Below, in pieces: positions 22,850 to 35,800 of a stretch of 64,000 bases of DNA. Each line of letters begins with the position of its first letter. Positions within the stretch are counted from its first letter, which is position 1. The notes beneath the pieces are model-generated. The model searched no databases. It saw only the letters and a program-made list of their open reading frames with translations, and was not told the DNA's origin. Source of the DNA: Todiramphus chloris collaris (taxonomy: Eukaryota > Chordata > Aves > Coraciiformes > Alcedinidae); assembly GCA_025345505.1 (NCBI GenBank), contig JANVCC010000077.1:6653494-6717493 (forward strand), in the 5' to 3' direction. The position numbers were made by a program, and so were the translations under genes.

Positions 22850-25800
22850 GTCTGTCAGTCTTTACATCAATGTAAGTGTGGAATTTATGAAATGTGTGGG
22901 ATATAAGGGGTTGGAGCTTGAATAGAATCCTGTAATTAACAAGTGCTGATTGTTTCACTCTCCCTTTCCCACAGGACTCTGCAGTTGTGGGTGTCAGGTG
23001 GCAATGCAGTGACCTGAGGGTTGGTAAAACACTGCGGTCGTGCAGACTCCCCAGTTTGTGTTACACAGTGGTCTGGAAATGAGATCTGGTTTTATTCAAT
23101 TTCTGCACATAAGAGTGATGAGAAATGTTGTACTGAATGAGTCACGACTGACTGTTTTGTAGCCTTCAGCTCATTGCAGAGATCCCAGAGCAGGCTTAGC
23201 TACTGGAATGGATCTTGCTGCATTGAGCTCCACTTGGAAGCAGCGTTTGTTTGCCATATTACCGTGGCTGAACTGTGCCAGAAATTGCAGTATGTGGGTG
23301 CCTGATTAATAATTATGGTGGAACTGTATTTTAACAGCAGCTTCTAAAAAAGAATATAGCTATTTTGCTTTAATTGTTTTACTTGGATAAGTTTTGCAGC
23401 TTTGACTAAGAACTTAGAGCTCCATAGTGCTAATACATGCTTCTCGTGTGCATCAATACAGCTGAGGACCAATACCAACTTACCTATGAAGAGAACATTA
23501 TTGTTAATGAAAGCATCGTATGCCAAAAATTCTGGCATATCTACTCTAGGTGAGCTCCAGCAATGTGTAGCTATGCTGATTTCCTACCCCCCTCGAGAAA
23601 GATCATTTCTTGTATCTATTCATCTATTCAAATATTTAAAACATTTGCACATACTTCTTTAAAAAAACTGCTTTCTTTGATTTCCTTACAGATTAAATAT
23701 ATTCAGCTTAGCCTGATGCAGTAGGTCTGAATTTGATGAATTTGATGAACATTCAAACAAATTTATTTGCAAGTTCTGTTCTTTTCTAAAATGCATCTAA
23801 AGCTACTGCCAAGCCTAACTCATCTAGTTTAGGCAGGGTTGTGTCATCTCAGCATCTTAGTGAGCGCCTCGGGTGATAAAGCTGAAAGTTTAGTTGCCTT
23901 CAGTCATCATCTCTGGAATGACACCTTCACCCCCTACTTTTATCTAAGTGTTCTTAAAACAATAAGCCTGTATGTACATAGTAACTTGTATGTTCTATGT
24001 GTAGACAAATCTATGATGCCACTGTGTGCAGTAGTATCTGCGTGAGCGAGCTGAATTTCTGCTTTTTACCAGAACCCAGGGAGGCACTGTCTGGTAGAGA
24101 TTTCTGTGGTCACAAAGTCACTGCTCTAGGAAACAATTAATTAACTTGTTTCTAAAGGCAAGTGAAAGGATCCTTTCATGTGAAGTTCGCTAGTAGGGCC
24201 AAGTTATTTTCTTGTTATTGCAAGGGATTCTGCAATCTCCTGCCAAGAGGAACTTATCTGGAGATTGGGTACATGGGGCTTTAAACAGCTCCTCTCCCTG
24301 CCCTGTCCTTCCCATCTGAAGTGGTTTCCTGTGGCTGTTCAAAATCATGACCCTGCTGCCTCATCTGAATGTTATCTTTTCTGCCTGTCACCCTGGTATT
24401 TTGTGCATGCAATCCCACTAGAAACTGAGAATTATACCTGATGGGTATTTTATGTGCTGCTGGGTATAGCAAAAATTCTACCCTCATTGTAACTGGGCTT
24501 TCTAGAGCCAGTGTGTTCTCCTTCACTCTCTTTCTCAAGCACAGAAATTGAAGCAGAGGTGAGGAATTCAACCTTCAGGTGTAAAAGAGTCATTTTCTAA
24601 GGTATTGCTACAGCAGAAGGTGTTGTGTTGGGGTTTTTTAATTATTATTTTGGAAAAGCATGAGCAGGTTGTAACCCTTAGTTAAGTATTTCCATAGCTT
24701 TCCTATCTCAAGCATTCCCTTAAGCAGAGTCTGTGCTCAGAGCTCCTAACAGCAGGCTGTAAATAGTGGGCATATTTTCCAACACTGAACAAAGCTGCAG
24801 TATGAAGGAGTAGTTGGGTATCAATGGAAAGGTTGCTTCAGTAAAATAAAGTATTTAGTCAAGTTTACCTTATATATTCACTTGTGAATTCCACCCACCA
24901 TAGAACTGCAGTGTTATTTTTTTATCTTGGAAGCTATTGTTGCAATTGTTGTCTTTTGAGAACTGAAAAGTTGTACTAACACCATCTTTATTTACTAACA
25001 AGAAGGCAGCACATCCTGTTTTAGTATGTTCTTTATACAGGAGGGCTTGGGAAAGCACATCATTTCCCTAGCGAAAGGTCTGAACCCTCTGTCTGAGATG
25101 ATGACAGGTAAGTGTGACATGTTTTAAGCAGAGCAAAGCAGAGTCAGCATCTTGATGGTCAGTGGAAAGCGTGGCCTGTTGTTACATCAAGGCCCTTGCA
25201 CCTTCTCTCCCTTTCTTTATGCACACCAACAAACTCAGGAGTTGACTAAGGCTGTGATATTTTCCAAGTTGTTTTCTGGAGTTGATACTAAAATGCAGAG
25301 ATGGCTAAGAATGAGAGATGTAGCTGCTTTTCAGAATCTTAATACATTCAGCGAGTGGAATCACAGGAGAGCATATAAAATTGAAACACGCCAAACAGTG
25401 TGTAGGAGCACTGATGCCTAAATGGCAGTTAAATCCAAGGGAAAATTGCTGGGGGCTACTGAGGAACCTATCTTTGAAATGTTTCTTTTCTTTATGCAAT
25501 TGAGTGAAGAAGATGGATATAATTAACATTTCTGTCATGCTTTTAGCAGTGAAAATGCTGTAAAGCACTGTTGTTATTGCAGACTCGAATCAAAAGAGGT
25601 GTATGTGGTAGAACTCCTTAGACCACATGAGGAAGGTGCAGAGGATGTACTGGGACACTCAGAAATGGAGTCTCTGGTAAAGAGGGAGAAAATTTGCCTC
25701 ACAAATTCACTGGTAAGTGTAAAATGAAACATTTACTGAATCATAACAGGATTAGCTATGAATTTAAATTGGCAGAGGATTGAATTTTTTTGTTTACTTG

Positions 25801-26870
25801 AGGATGCTGAACAGAACCATTCTCTTTACAGTAGATTTAAATTACATAGAAGTACATGAAATACAGAACTGAAGAAGTGAAGTTGGATGGTCGGTATATT
25901 TTATAGAGAAGTTTAAGGATCTTTTTTCTAACCCACAGCAAGCTTGCTGATTTAAAAAAACTAAGCCCTGTATTTTTAAGTGTTAGTGTATGGAGAGTCT
26001 CAACAACCTTGTGACCTGTAAGTACATCACCTATAATCACAAGATGACTTATATACATCTTTTATACATTAGGTACAGGGTCTTTCCTGCTTTCACATAC
26101 TGTAGTAGCCTAATTGCCGTGATGCCCTCTGGGACTCTGCATATCACAGTTTTGGTCCTGAGAGTAGGAGAGACTATCTCGTCATAGACATCTGACAGCA
26201 GGCATGTGTCTGTTTTCCAAGGACAGCCTACCTCAGATGAACCTGTCATAGTAATTCTTCTCCACCTTCTCTTAAGATGCAGAAAGCTTGCGGAGTGCAG
26301 CAGCAGCAAGCAAAAAACTGATCAGGATTCTTTTGAATTTAATTCATGCTGAAGCTTCTCATAGTCTCGAAGGAAAGTTATGATTGAAGTGGTCCTAGGA
26401 AAGGACTCATTTGTTATTTGAAAAAAATTCAAATGTGTTCATGTTTTTGGCCTGAAAAAAAGTGTACATTTTAAACTCATAAATGTTTACAGTCGAGTCA
26501 AGAAATTTTCAGAAAAAGGCATCAAGTTACTCTGAAGCAATTCTGACCTGCCAGCTGAACAGAATGAGGACTATTGTAAGCAATGATAGATCCTATCCAT
26601 TTTTTTTTGTCAGTCAAAGAAAGTGGTGAGGAAAATCCACTCGGATCATGTTCTATCATGGCACTTCAGTAGTATATCTCACCATTAAAGGCTAATGAAT
26701 TCTCCTTAGCTTGGGAAGAGACTCAGGTTCAGTAGTAAGTTTGACTCTATGATATAAACCATATGACAGTTAAACCCTTAAGTGGAATAAATACTCCTGC
26801 TTCTAAGTGGACAGTGGAGTTTATACCTTCCTCTCAGGCAGCAAATATACAGATACATTTATCCCTGCAT
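22850..26870. other. Non-coding stretch with two exon-like units
   Basis: No gene or repeat family is supported. Units bounded by good splice-site consensus lie at 25041-25107 and 25583-25712 on the + strand and are discussed as findings. ORFs of 60-96 codons here show no domain. Confidence 0.5.
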
Positions 26871-26879
26871 TGCTGCACT

Positions 26880-27150
26880 CTCTCATTGATCTCTCCTGAA
26901 TTTCTTCTCAATGACTATCGCGTGATCCTTTTCCCTTTTCTTTTTATGCTCATGAAATGTGCTATTATCAGGAGCTTCTGCTTCCTCTATTTCACTTCTA
27001 TATTACATCCCACTAATTTGTCTGTCCCCATGCTGACCAATGAAATTGCTCTCAGCAAGGTTTCTAATGATCTATTGCTAGCCAAATATCTGCAATCTTC
27101 TTGGACTGCCAGTTGCCTTCAACATGTACAACTAGTCTTTCAGTTTTGAG
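26880..27150 (+). mobile_element. Probable old L2-type LINE (reverse transcriptase) fragment
   Basis: Frame 26763-27149 includes NEIALSKVSNDLLLAKY, which resembles the 'ETALxKVTNDLLLAK' segment of L2 reverse transcriptases. The following DNA, ATCTTCTTGGACTGCCAG then TTGCCTTCAACATG, parallels the stretch that encodes ILLDLSAAFDT in L2. The copy is heavily decayed and its ends are uncertain. The pyrimidine-rich + strand carries on to about 27560 and may belong to the same relic, but I could not match it. Confidence 0.45.
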
Positions 27151-30100
27151 ATTTTGACTTTGTTTGACTTCATTTATTTTGACTTTATTACAGCTCTCAG
27201 CTTTGGTAACTGCTCCTCCGTCATGTTCTTGGCTGAATAGTCCTCATCTTCTCCATACCCAGCTTTTGGTGAAATTTCCCAAGACCGCCCCTCTTCCTTC
27301 CCTCCTCCCTTTGCACACTTTGTCTCTGAATGATACAAAGTTCAGCAACCATCTTTGCTTGAATCCCACTGCCAGCTCTCCCTGCTTGACAGTATTAAGC
27401 ACATGCTGCACCTCTGCCTATTTCAATATGCTGTTCTTAGTGCAGTTGTATCCTATCTCTGAGGTTTTACTCATTTCCAAGATACTAACTCCTGCCACTG
27501 ATTTTTTTTCATCTTTCTGCAGCATTATCCACTACTACTTGTGCAAACATTGCAAAAAGTACCTCTGAGGCTTCCTGTGGTTGTCAAAAGGGTTTCCTCA
27601 TCAATGCTGGCAAAGGCCTTTCTTACAATGCTGGAAACTGTCAATATTTGGTCTCTCCTGGACTAAGATCACTCACTCTTAAACCAACAATATCTCATGT
27701 TTCACTGTCAGGCTCTGTCTGTTCTCTGCAGTGTATCAGTTGCTGCCTGGTGTTGTACATCATTTGTAAGCTCTCAGTGGATATGGGAATTTCTTCTCCC
27801 TCAGTGTTTATGCCACACCTAATGCCATGGAGATTTTCCTAAGAAGAGCTCCTAGACACTATGGTAATACAAATGATAATAACGGTTGGTATGACAGGTT
27901 TATTTCCCTAGCAGTGCTTAATCTTGGCAAAACCGCTTTTAGAACAGATTCAGAAGCCAGAAAAATGAAACAAATTATTTCTACGAAATTTGCAGTTCTG
28001 CTTCCATCATTGCAATGTCTTGCTCTTGCATATCTGTTTGTAGACTAATCTCCCACTGCTTGTCCCACTGAAGTTTCAGCAATGCACACACAAATAAACT
28101 AAAAAACCTTCCTGAACTTGGGGGATTATGTCCTTAGTCCAGGAATTCCGGAAGGGTGCATGGAGTTCAGCTGAGCTGGATGTCTCTCCAGTTTCAAATC
28201 CTAAAGGGTCCAAAGATTTTTATCATGCTTTTTATAGGGATGTTTGATCACATGCTGAAAAAATGTTGAAGTTGGCTGGAGATGCATCTGTCCTCACAAT
28301 ATTTATTGGCTTTTTTTTTATTTTTTAGTTTGTTTAGTGATAAAGAGACAATTGATTGGAATGGATAAAAAGCAAAAAAGCATTGGGCGTAATGTTTGAG
28401 CTGGCACTGTGGTACCTCTGTCTTCCATCAAAATACAACATATCCTACACACAAGTGAAGGGATGACCCTTCCTATTGTTCGCTGTTGCAAAGGGTGCAT
28501 TTGAAGTGTCTGTAGGAGGTGAGGTTTGTTGCTATATTTAATTCCCATAGAAGTTCATCTCCTGGCTTTGGACAAGCCACAGCGATGTCTCCTGAAGTGC
28601 TGGTTGTTACCCTTATATGGAGATCTGAGTGACTGATCAATGTTCTTTCTTAATACCTACCTGTCTTTTTTGTGATTGACACTGAGCATCGGGAAGATCA
28701 TGAGCAATTTCATGGATTTCACTTGACATTTTGAGCAGAAGCATTCAGTCTCTTCAGACACAGGTCTACACTTCTGTGTAAGATATTCTCTCCATAGTTC
28801 TCCACACTCAGCATTAGAAGCTGCTTCCCATCAGTCCTATATCCTTTGGGGGCCACGTGCAACCTCTGCTCCTGCAGAGTGGCAGAGTTTGAAGTGGATC
28901 CTCCCTAAGGGAGCTTGCCAGCTCCCTCTGACAAGGGGAGGACTTTTGGCTGTCTGGACCACGTCATTTCTTCTGAGGAAAGGCAGTGATCTAAGTCCTG
29001 GTAATGCCAGTTGGATGGCACTCTTGCATGGGAAACCTGCCTTAGTAGTAAAGGAAGACATGTAATGACCTCTCATTTGCCTTTGGGACATACTGCTGGG
29101 TCACAACTTTGCTGTAGTTCATGAAACAGTGATGATTTCGTCTTCAGTATTGCACAACTACAGTCCAGGCAAGAGGTAGGGAAAGATGTTTGTAACTGAG
29201 GCCGGCAGTCTGCCAGGATTGACATCTCCTGGTCAATGAGAATAGGTGGAAAGCCTTGCCTGAGATGGAGTTCTGTGGGACTTCAGTGTCAGTGGGGAAT
29301 CTCATGAGTATTCCAGGTGCAGTGTAAGTACCCAGACAGACAGATGGTCGGGAAGCCTTTTCTTGAGGAACTTCTGCAATCATACATAAATCGCCTCGCC
29401 TGGTCTGGTTTATTTTTACCTTTAATCCTGAAGAATTCCTGTTTGATATTCTAACCTTGTTTTGTCAAGTTTTATTAGAACTAACTTGCAGAGCCTCATT
29501 CCAGTATGTGTGGTATCCTGAGCTTAGCTTTTCACTAAAAGCTGTCTTTTTAACTCTTTCACATCTTCCCCTAGTTAATTTTCCCTTTAAGGCAATACAG
29601 CATCTAAGGAAAACATTGGAAAGAAAAACGTGCTGTTTTTTCTGTACAATGGAGAGGCTTGAAGCACCTAGTACATGACATTAACATCAGGAAATAAATA
29701 CCTAAGACCCATAAAATTCAGCAAAAAAATTTAGATACTATCTTAGGAACTTCATTTTATTTTCCAAATTTCCTACAATAACTTTGGATCATTTATTTTA
29801 CAGTCCTAAGAGAGTCACACATATATCTTTTAAGATTTAAAAAAAGCTAGAGCTAGTGTGCAATATTAATATTTTAGTCAGGAATGTAAGGCTGCGTAAC
29901 CAAAACTGTCAGATCTTGTCCATTACAGCAGTGGGAGTTGAGAGTACTCAGTTCTCTGTGATTATATATCATTTTCCTAATCGCCTAGACCATAACTAAG
30001 CACTGTTCTTGTTAGTACTGGCTTACTAATATTTTTGGCAAACTTTTCTGCTTATTGTTTCATCAAATTACAAATCTCTGTGAAAAAATTATCATTTTAA

Positions 30101-32812
30101 TGGCATTTCAATTTTTTTCTTTTTCCAAGTTAGAAGAATGTAAACAAGGTATTGGAGCCAGCTTTCTAGAAAGCTTTCTTTTTCCCCTGCCCCCAGGTAT
30201 CTAGCTGCTAAACTTCAGTTGAAAATATCTTTGGGGTTTTCTGGGGGTGTTCTCAGTGTTGACTTAGGAGATCACTTCTAAATCAGAGTGAAATAGTTTT
30301 CCAATTATTTTTTTCTACTGAGAAAGAAAGTTCATTTTTAAGTGTCACCATTTCCCCAGAGACTATCTTCATGCTTCGTTATCCAAGCGCATTGCTGCTG
30401 ATTGCAACGAGCTTATTCACTCTAGCAGAGATCAGCCCATAAATAAACACATAGCTGCATAAGCACACAATGATTTGTTCATGCATATAGCACAGGGGGG
30501 CTATAGCCCTAAATTGGGTTTGCTGAGTGTTGCTTTAATAGAAATAAATGATTAAAATTATGGATTCTTTCTTAGATGCCCATTATAGACTTCTTTAAGA
30601 TCCTATATTCTTACTTAAAACCCTTAACTGCAAATCACCCCTTCTCCGGAAGAACTGACAACCTGTTATAAGCAGGCCTGTATGATGACAGATATGTGAT
30701 TATATTTAAATAGCCCTGTCATAAAAAGCATTTCCTAGATTGTGTTTTTTTCTTAGCCTAGCATTTGAAAGATGCATTGCATTTTCTGTTTTCTTAATGA
30801 AAACCTTCTGCAGTGTGAAAAAGGAGTTAAAAGCACTGAATTAAGCCTGTAGGTACCATTTACTGTACAAAATAAATATGTAAAAATGGGGAAAAAAAAA
30901 ATAATTCTATCATGTGTCTATGAGAGTTTCTCATGGTGGCAAAAAATGTTACAGTCTGTTCAAAGTACAGATGAATTTGAATCTCACTTCCAAAGAAAGG
31001 CTCATGTTGCTAATCTCTCATGTCCTGCTGTTTGAACTCATCAGCTTCAGAGATGATAAGAATATGTTATTATGCAAACTATCAAAGCTATTTACACAAC
31101 TTCTTAAAACAGATTCTTTCAGTGGTATGGCCAGGTGGTTAATATCTATTGTCAGATTTTTTTAATGCATGCCAGTTTGGTAGTATACATTCTCCATCCT
31201 GTAAGCAAAACACTGTCCACTCAACAATGCTCTGTCATCCTAAATCTGAGGGGTTAATACACTCTCATTTTTAATCTCCTGGAATCCGTCTTTTCCTTTG
31301 ATTTTAAAATCTATGAACACTTTCACAGAGCACATCCTTCAATAAACACAACTGAAAAAATAATCAAATAACCTAAGCAGTTTTAAGTTCAAAATTAAAT
31401 TATCTATCAAGCAGGAATCTGGCAAGGCAGTGCTCGTCTACCATAAAGTCTTTCATCTTTCCAAATCCTGGGAGGGCTCTCATGTTCCCAGGTTGTCAGG
31501 TGAGCTCTCTGTTCTAAATATTTTTTAAGTGGCTTAAGCACTCAAACACTCAGTTCTGGGAATCCCAACTTAATGTTCCATCAAATGGATCTAATTTTGA
31601 AAGGATGGCTGCTCAATGCTTTCTGAACAGCAGGCTCCTTTTCTTCTGGTGTCTATAATTGGAAGCAACAAAGATAACTCATCTCTTTTTTTAAGTGCAG
31701 AACACATTTTGAATGCATTTAGCTACAAACCAGTTGTAACAACTGTGCATCATTAAGTCTTCTCCTATATTTAAAAAGCTTCACTTCTATGTGGGATATA
31801 AATCACAAAACAAAATGTATCAGGGAAAATGGGAAGTGGAGATACTAGCTTACATACAAAGGAAGTACTGGAAGATTTATTATCAGCGATTTTCTTCAAT
31901 CTGCCTAGACAGCCAGGACAAGATTTTCCAGAAGGGAAAATGCTGCAGTTTTTCACATCCATAGGTCAGCAGTTTGTGGGGGATCCTTGGAGAGCTTGGA
32001 CTCAAACTAAAGGATGCTGACAGTAATGAAATGTCTTCCAGTGAGCACCAAATTGCCAGGGGCTGCTGGAAACTACCACCCCAAGCAAGGGAAGTCACAA
32101 GTAATGGAGATGACAGTGGGAGCTTTCATGTGTCTTGAGAACTTCGCTGACTCAGGGTCACAGGGATCAAACTTTAACTGGGAGCCCTTGGCACATCAAG
32201 CTATTTTGAAAAAAATATATATTGTCTTAAGTCACCTGAATGGTGTTGCAAATTCTAGACAAACTCACTGAGAAATTTTAGGCAACTTGACTGTGGTTTT
32301 TTTGGGGGGGAAGAAAGAAATGCTAGAAGAATGCCACTTTTAAGAATCTTGCACAATGCAAATACACAAAAAAAAAATTCCACAGCCTTGGAATCCAAAA
32401 ATTATTTAACTTCCCCACATCTTCTGACATTATTTCAACTGATAATGACAAGTGCTTCAAAACTGCATCTTGCTTTCCAACTAAAGCTTGACCTTTTCTG
32501 CTTTCCTTCTTCAAAAAGTAACACTGCTAAAATTATACATTAGACAAGAAAGCGAATGAATCATCCAGCTATGAAGGACTTACTTTGAAACTTCAGGAAA
32601 ATACATACCTGGCCATGTGGTTCTGGAGTTGATTAAATCACCACATGTGCAAACCCTTAGAGCTTAGCTCCCTGTAAAGTTGATTTAAAATTCTGAGAGT
32701 AAGACCACAAGCAGAGTTTGCAGAAAAGCATGCAGCACATATGCCACAATATCCATGAAGAGTAAAACCAAGATTTCTGATAGTCTGTGTAGCATTAAGG
32801 AGGACAGAAGCA
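27151..32812. other. Gene-free stretch
   Basis: ORFs at 27164-27568 (134 codons) and elsewhere show no recognised domain. A stretch at about 30340-30560 is rich in homeobox-, FOX- and SOX-like words and might be a conserved non-coding element. I see no repeats that I can name. Confidence 0.5.
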
Positions 32813-32870
32813 CTCATAGAATATTAGAGTCAGAGAATATCTTGAGTTATAAGGGAGCCATAATACTGTA
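32813..32870 (-). mobile_element. Short CR1 3'-end fragment
   Basis: The + strand reads CTCATAGAATATTAGAGTCA, then GAGAATATCTTGAGTTATAAGG, then GAGCCATAA. This matches, with many changes, the reverse complement of the CR1 3' tail ('catagaatcatagaatatcctgagttggaagggacccat'). It is about 60 bp and strongly decayed. Confidence 0.6.
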
Positions 32871-35800
32871 GGTTTCATTCATATAGATAACATTTACAGT
32901 TGGGTTACATCTACCAAAATGTTGCATATTCATATGAGAAACCAGAACTTTTTTTTGTGTCCAGAACTTCCAAGTAGGCTGCAAACAAGCATTTCCCACC
33001 TCTTAGCTGTTAAATACCTATGGTGTCAGTCTTCTCTTAGCAGTCATGCAGCCACCCTCCAAGGACATATCATCATAGCTAACTGGCATTAGGCTGAGTG
33101 CAGAAAAGCAAAATACTGAGAAAAGTAGGAAAGAGAAGTGCCTTTAAGCAGGTCGTTCCAAAACTGAGCTAAAGCACAGTGCTGAAGAGTCAGTAACAGC
33201 CATTTGTATGCGGTGTGTTTTGTCCTCAGATGTGGTTAAACTTGAGTAGCTGCTGCCAGGATTGGGACTGTTCTGTGGAGGAGAGGACTGTAGCTCTCTA
33301 GCCCAAACCAGAAAGCATGTGCAGAAAGCAAAGATACACAAATCCAGCCAACCTGTTCATGAATTTATTTATGCTGGAAATGTAAAAGACAGAGCAGGCT
33401 TTCTAGACTATTTTGGTGATTGGAATGATTTAAAACTGTGGTTAAGCAACCAAGTGTACAAACCTTAGGTTATTTTGCCAGCTCATCTAAGTCATCATCT
33501 GCAGCATCACTTGTTATTTGGTTACTAGACATGTTTGGGGTTGAGAACTTCAGTCATGCTGCTTCATTCCAAAATCTTTCATCTGTTTTTTTGTTTGTCA
33601 TTAAAACAAAAATAAGGACATGTGCCCCTAAAGAATATGATTGGATGAGCACCTTCATTTGTCATCTGCTCTTGAGGTTGGACCTAGGATGCAATGATAA
33701 GCCAGTGCTAGATGCATACCTGTTGCAAAAAGAAGTCATGGGGAGCTGCAAGGTTCTGCAGCTCATTCTGGCTCAAGCATGCCATTTAAAGCTGAAAATC
33801 CTGGCTATTGTGACAAGGAATGAGCAGCAGAGAGGTAACAACCTCTCATTTTCCCTTGAGACATGTGACACAGTGGGGGAAACTTCTCTAATCTCCTGCA
33901 AAGTGGGACAGGAAATTTTTGTATGCCAAGTGTCTCTTCTACTGTTAGGGTCTGGAAAGTGAGGCATGGCACTAATTATTGCAATTGTGAGCTAAACTTT
34001 CAAGCTAACCTTTCATCAGAGCTGACTGAGACAAAGCTTTGTGGAAGTCAGTTTGCTATTCTTAACATGTACATAGGTTTACATAGCACCCTTCATACAG
34101 ACCAGCATATTAATGTACCACTTTATTATATGGAAACACAATCCTATGTCATACAGGAATATGACATATGTAACAACTTCAAATGTATTGCTTGCTGCCA
34201 TACTATCACATGGAAAATACAGGTAAAGTGTAAGTAGATGTCCTAGCTGGAATCTGGAGCTAATAAGCCTACTGTTAGGACTTTTTAATGCCTAAAGAAG
34301 AACAGAGCCCTGTATTGGTGTACCATTTGACAATGGAATAACTGATGTAACAGTGTTAGGTTAGATGACAGGCATATGCTTAAAATTGACCTCTAAGAAG
34401 ATCCAGCTGCATGAGGTGTTCTGTTGTGCACCTCACTTTAGGGACCAATACTTTCTAAACTGTAGAGATGCCTATCCCACAACTGATAACTGATATCTAC
34501 ACCTGTAAATGATGGAGGATACTAAACAAAATGCTAGAACTTCTCTATACAGTTGTAGGAAAGGCCAACGGTATCTAAGTGGGACTCTCTTCTCTCCTCA
34601 CAGCCTGTACAGGAAGATGAGGTTCTTAAAAATGCATGGGAAGTCCATCTAAAATCCCCTTCTTGTCTTGTCTGTGAGCCCCATCCAGGCTTGGCCCATT
34701 TGCCCACCTGAGATTCAGAGCATGAATGGGTTTCACTCAAATGCCAGGTATCTAACTGAGCAGGGACTCAGACGGGGCTCCCTGCGCAAGCCCTGCAATG
34801 GAGCAGGAGTGCTCAAGCAGTAGTGGTCTGTTGGGCCACTGCTGCTGTCCCAGGGGCAAGGAAGGCACTAGCACCTCAGTACCGTGGCCCTCCCAAATAC
34901 ATATGGGTGCCTAAATTTAGGGGCAGAAATTTCAGCAGTCAAATACAGAGATAGTGATTAGGTTCTTCTGGGGTTGGGCACTGGTGGAGTGCAAGCAATC
35001 TGAATGCTTTCAAAGACTAGACTGTTGTTGTATGAAGTCCTTCTTGAGCTTTTAAACCCTTTCCCTGAAAACATATTCTCTTGATAAGATACATGATTTA
35101 ATAACCCTTTTAAAAAAATAAGAAGAACGAAAATTGAGAACCCAAGTTCTGCACAGTAAGGTCAAATACTCAGCTCCTTCTCCAAGCTGAGCTCATCATG
35201 CTTGGAAAACTCAGGAGATAGCTGTGTTGGTCCAGCTTTTTTTAAAGATTTTTAACCTGATGTCCAAAACAAAGCAGTAAATTAGATGAAGCTGTCAGCT
35301 GAAATTCAATGTCCTTAGCTGAAACTTGGCATGTAGCTTTGCCAGCTCAGTTATAGAATTTTTTTTATGACTATTTGGCATTTTATTTCTCTCTGTGCTT
35401 TTTTTCTTAATCTCCTCCTCCTTTTCTGTCTTAAAATATACTTTCTATTACAATAGTTGAGTACAGGAAAGCACCACCTTGACGACTTCTCTAATGTGGC
35501 CATTTTACTTAAATATTCTAGATACTGGAGCCATTTTCTACTACATTTACAAGTAGGTTTCTTGCTTGCTTGCTGTCATTGGAACATGCTTTTAAATGTA
35601 AATTATTTTGTTTCTGAGGTAAATGGACATGAATGTATTGTGGAAATTCACTTTGCTCAAATGAGACTAAACAAAGCATTAAGAAAGGTCCAAGAGCTTA
35701 TGATCCTGGTCAATGCAGGGACATCTACTTTACTTCCCTTGATGAGTTGTGTCATTCTAGCACCAGTGAAATCAGTTTTTGTTCAGATAGATCTTGGTTC

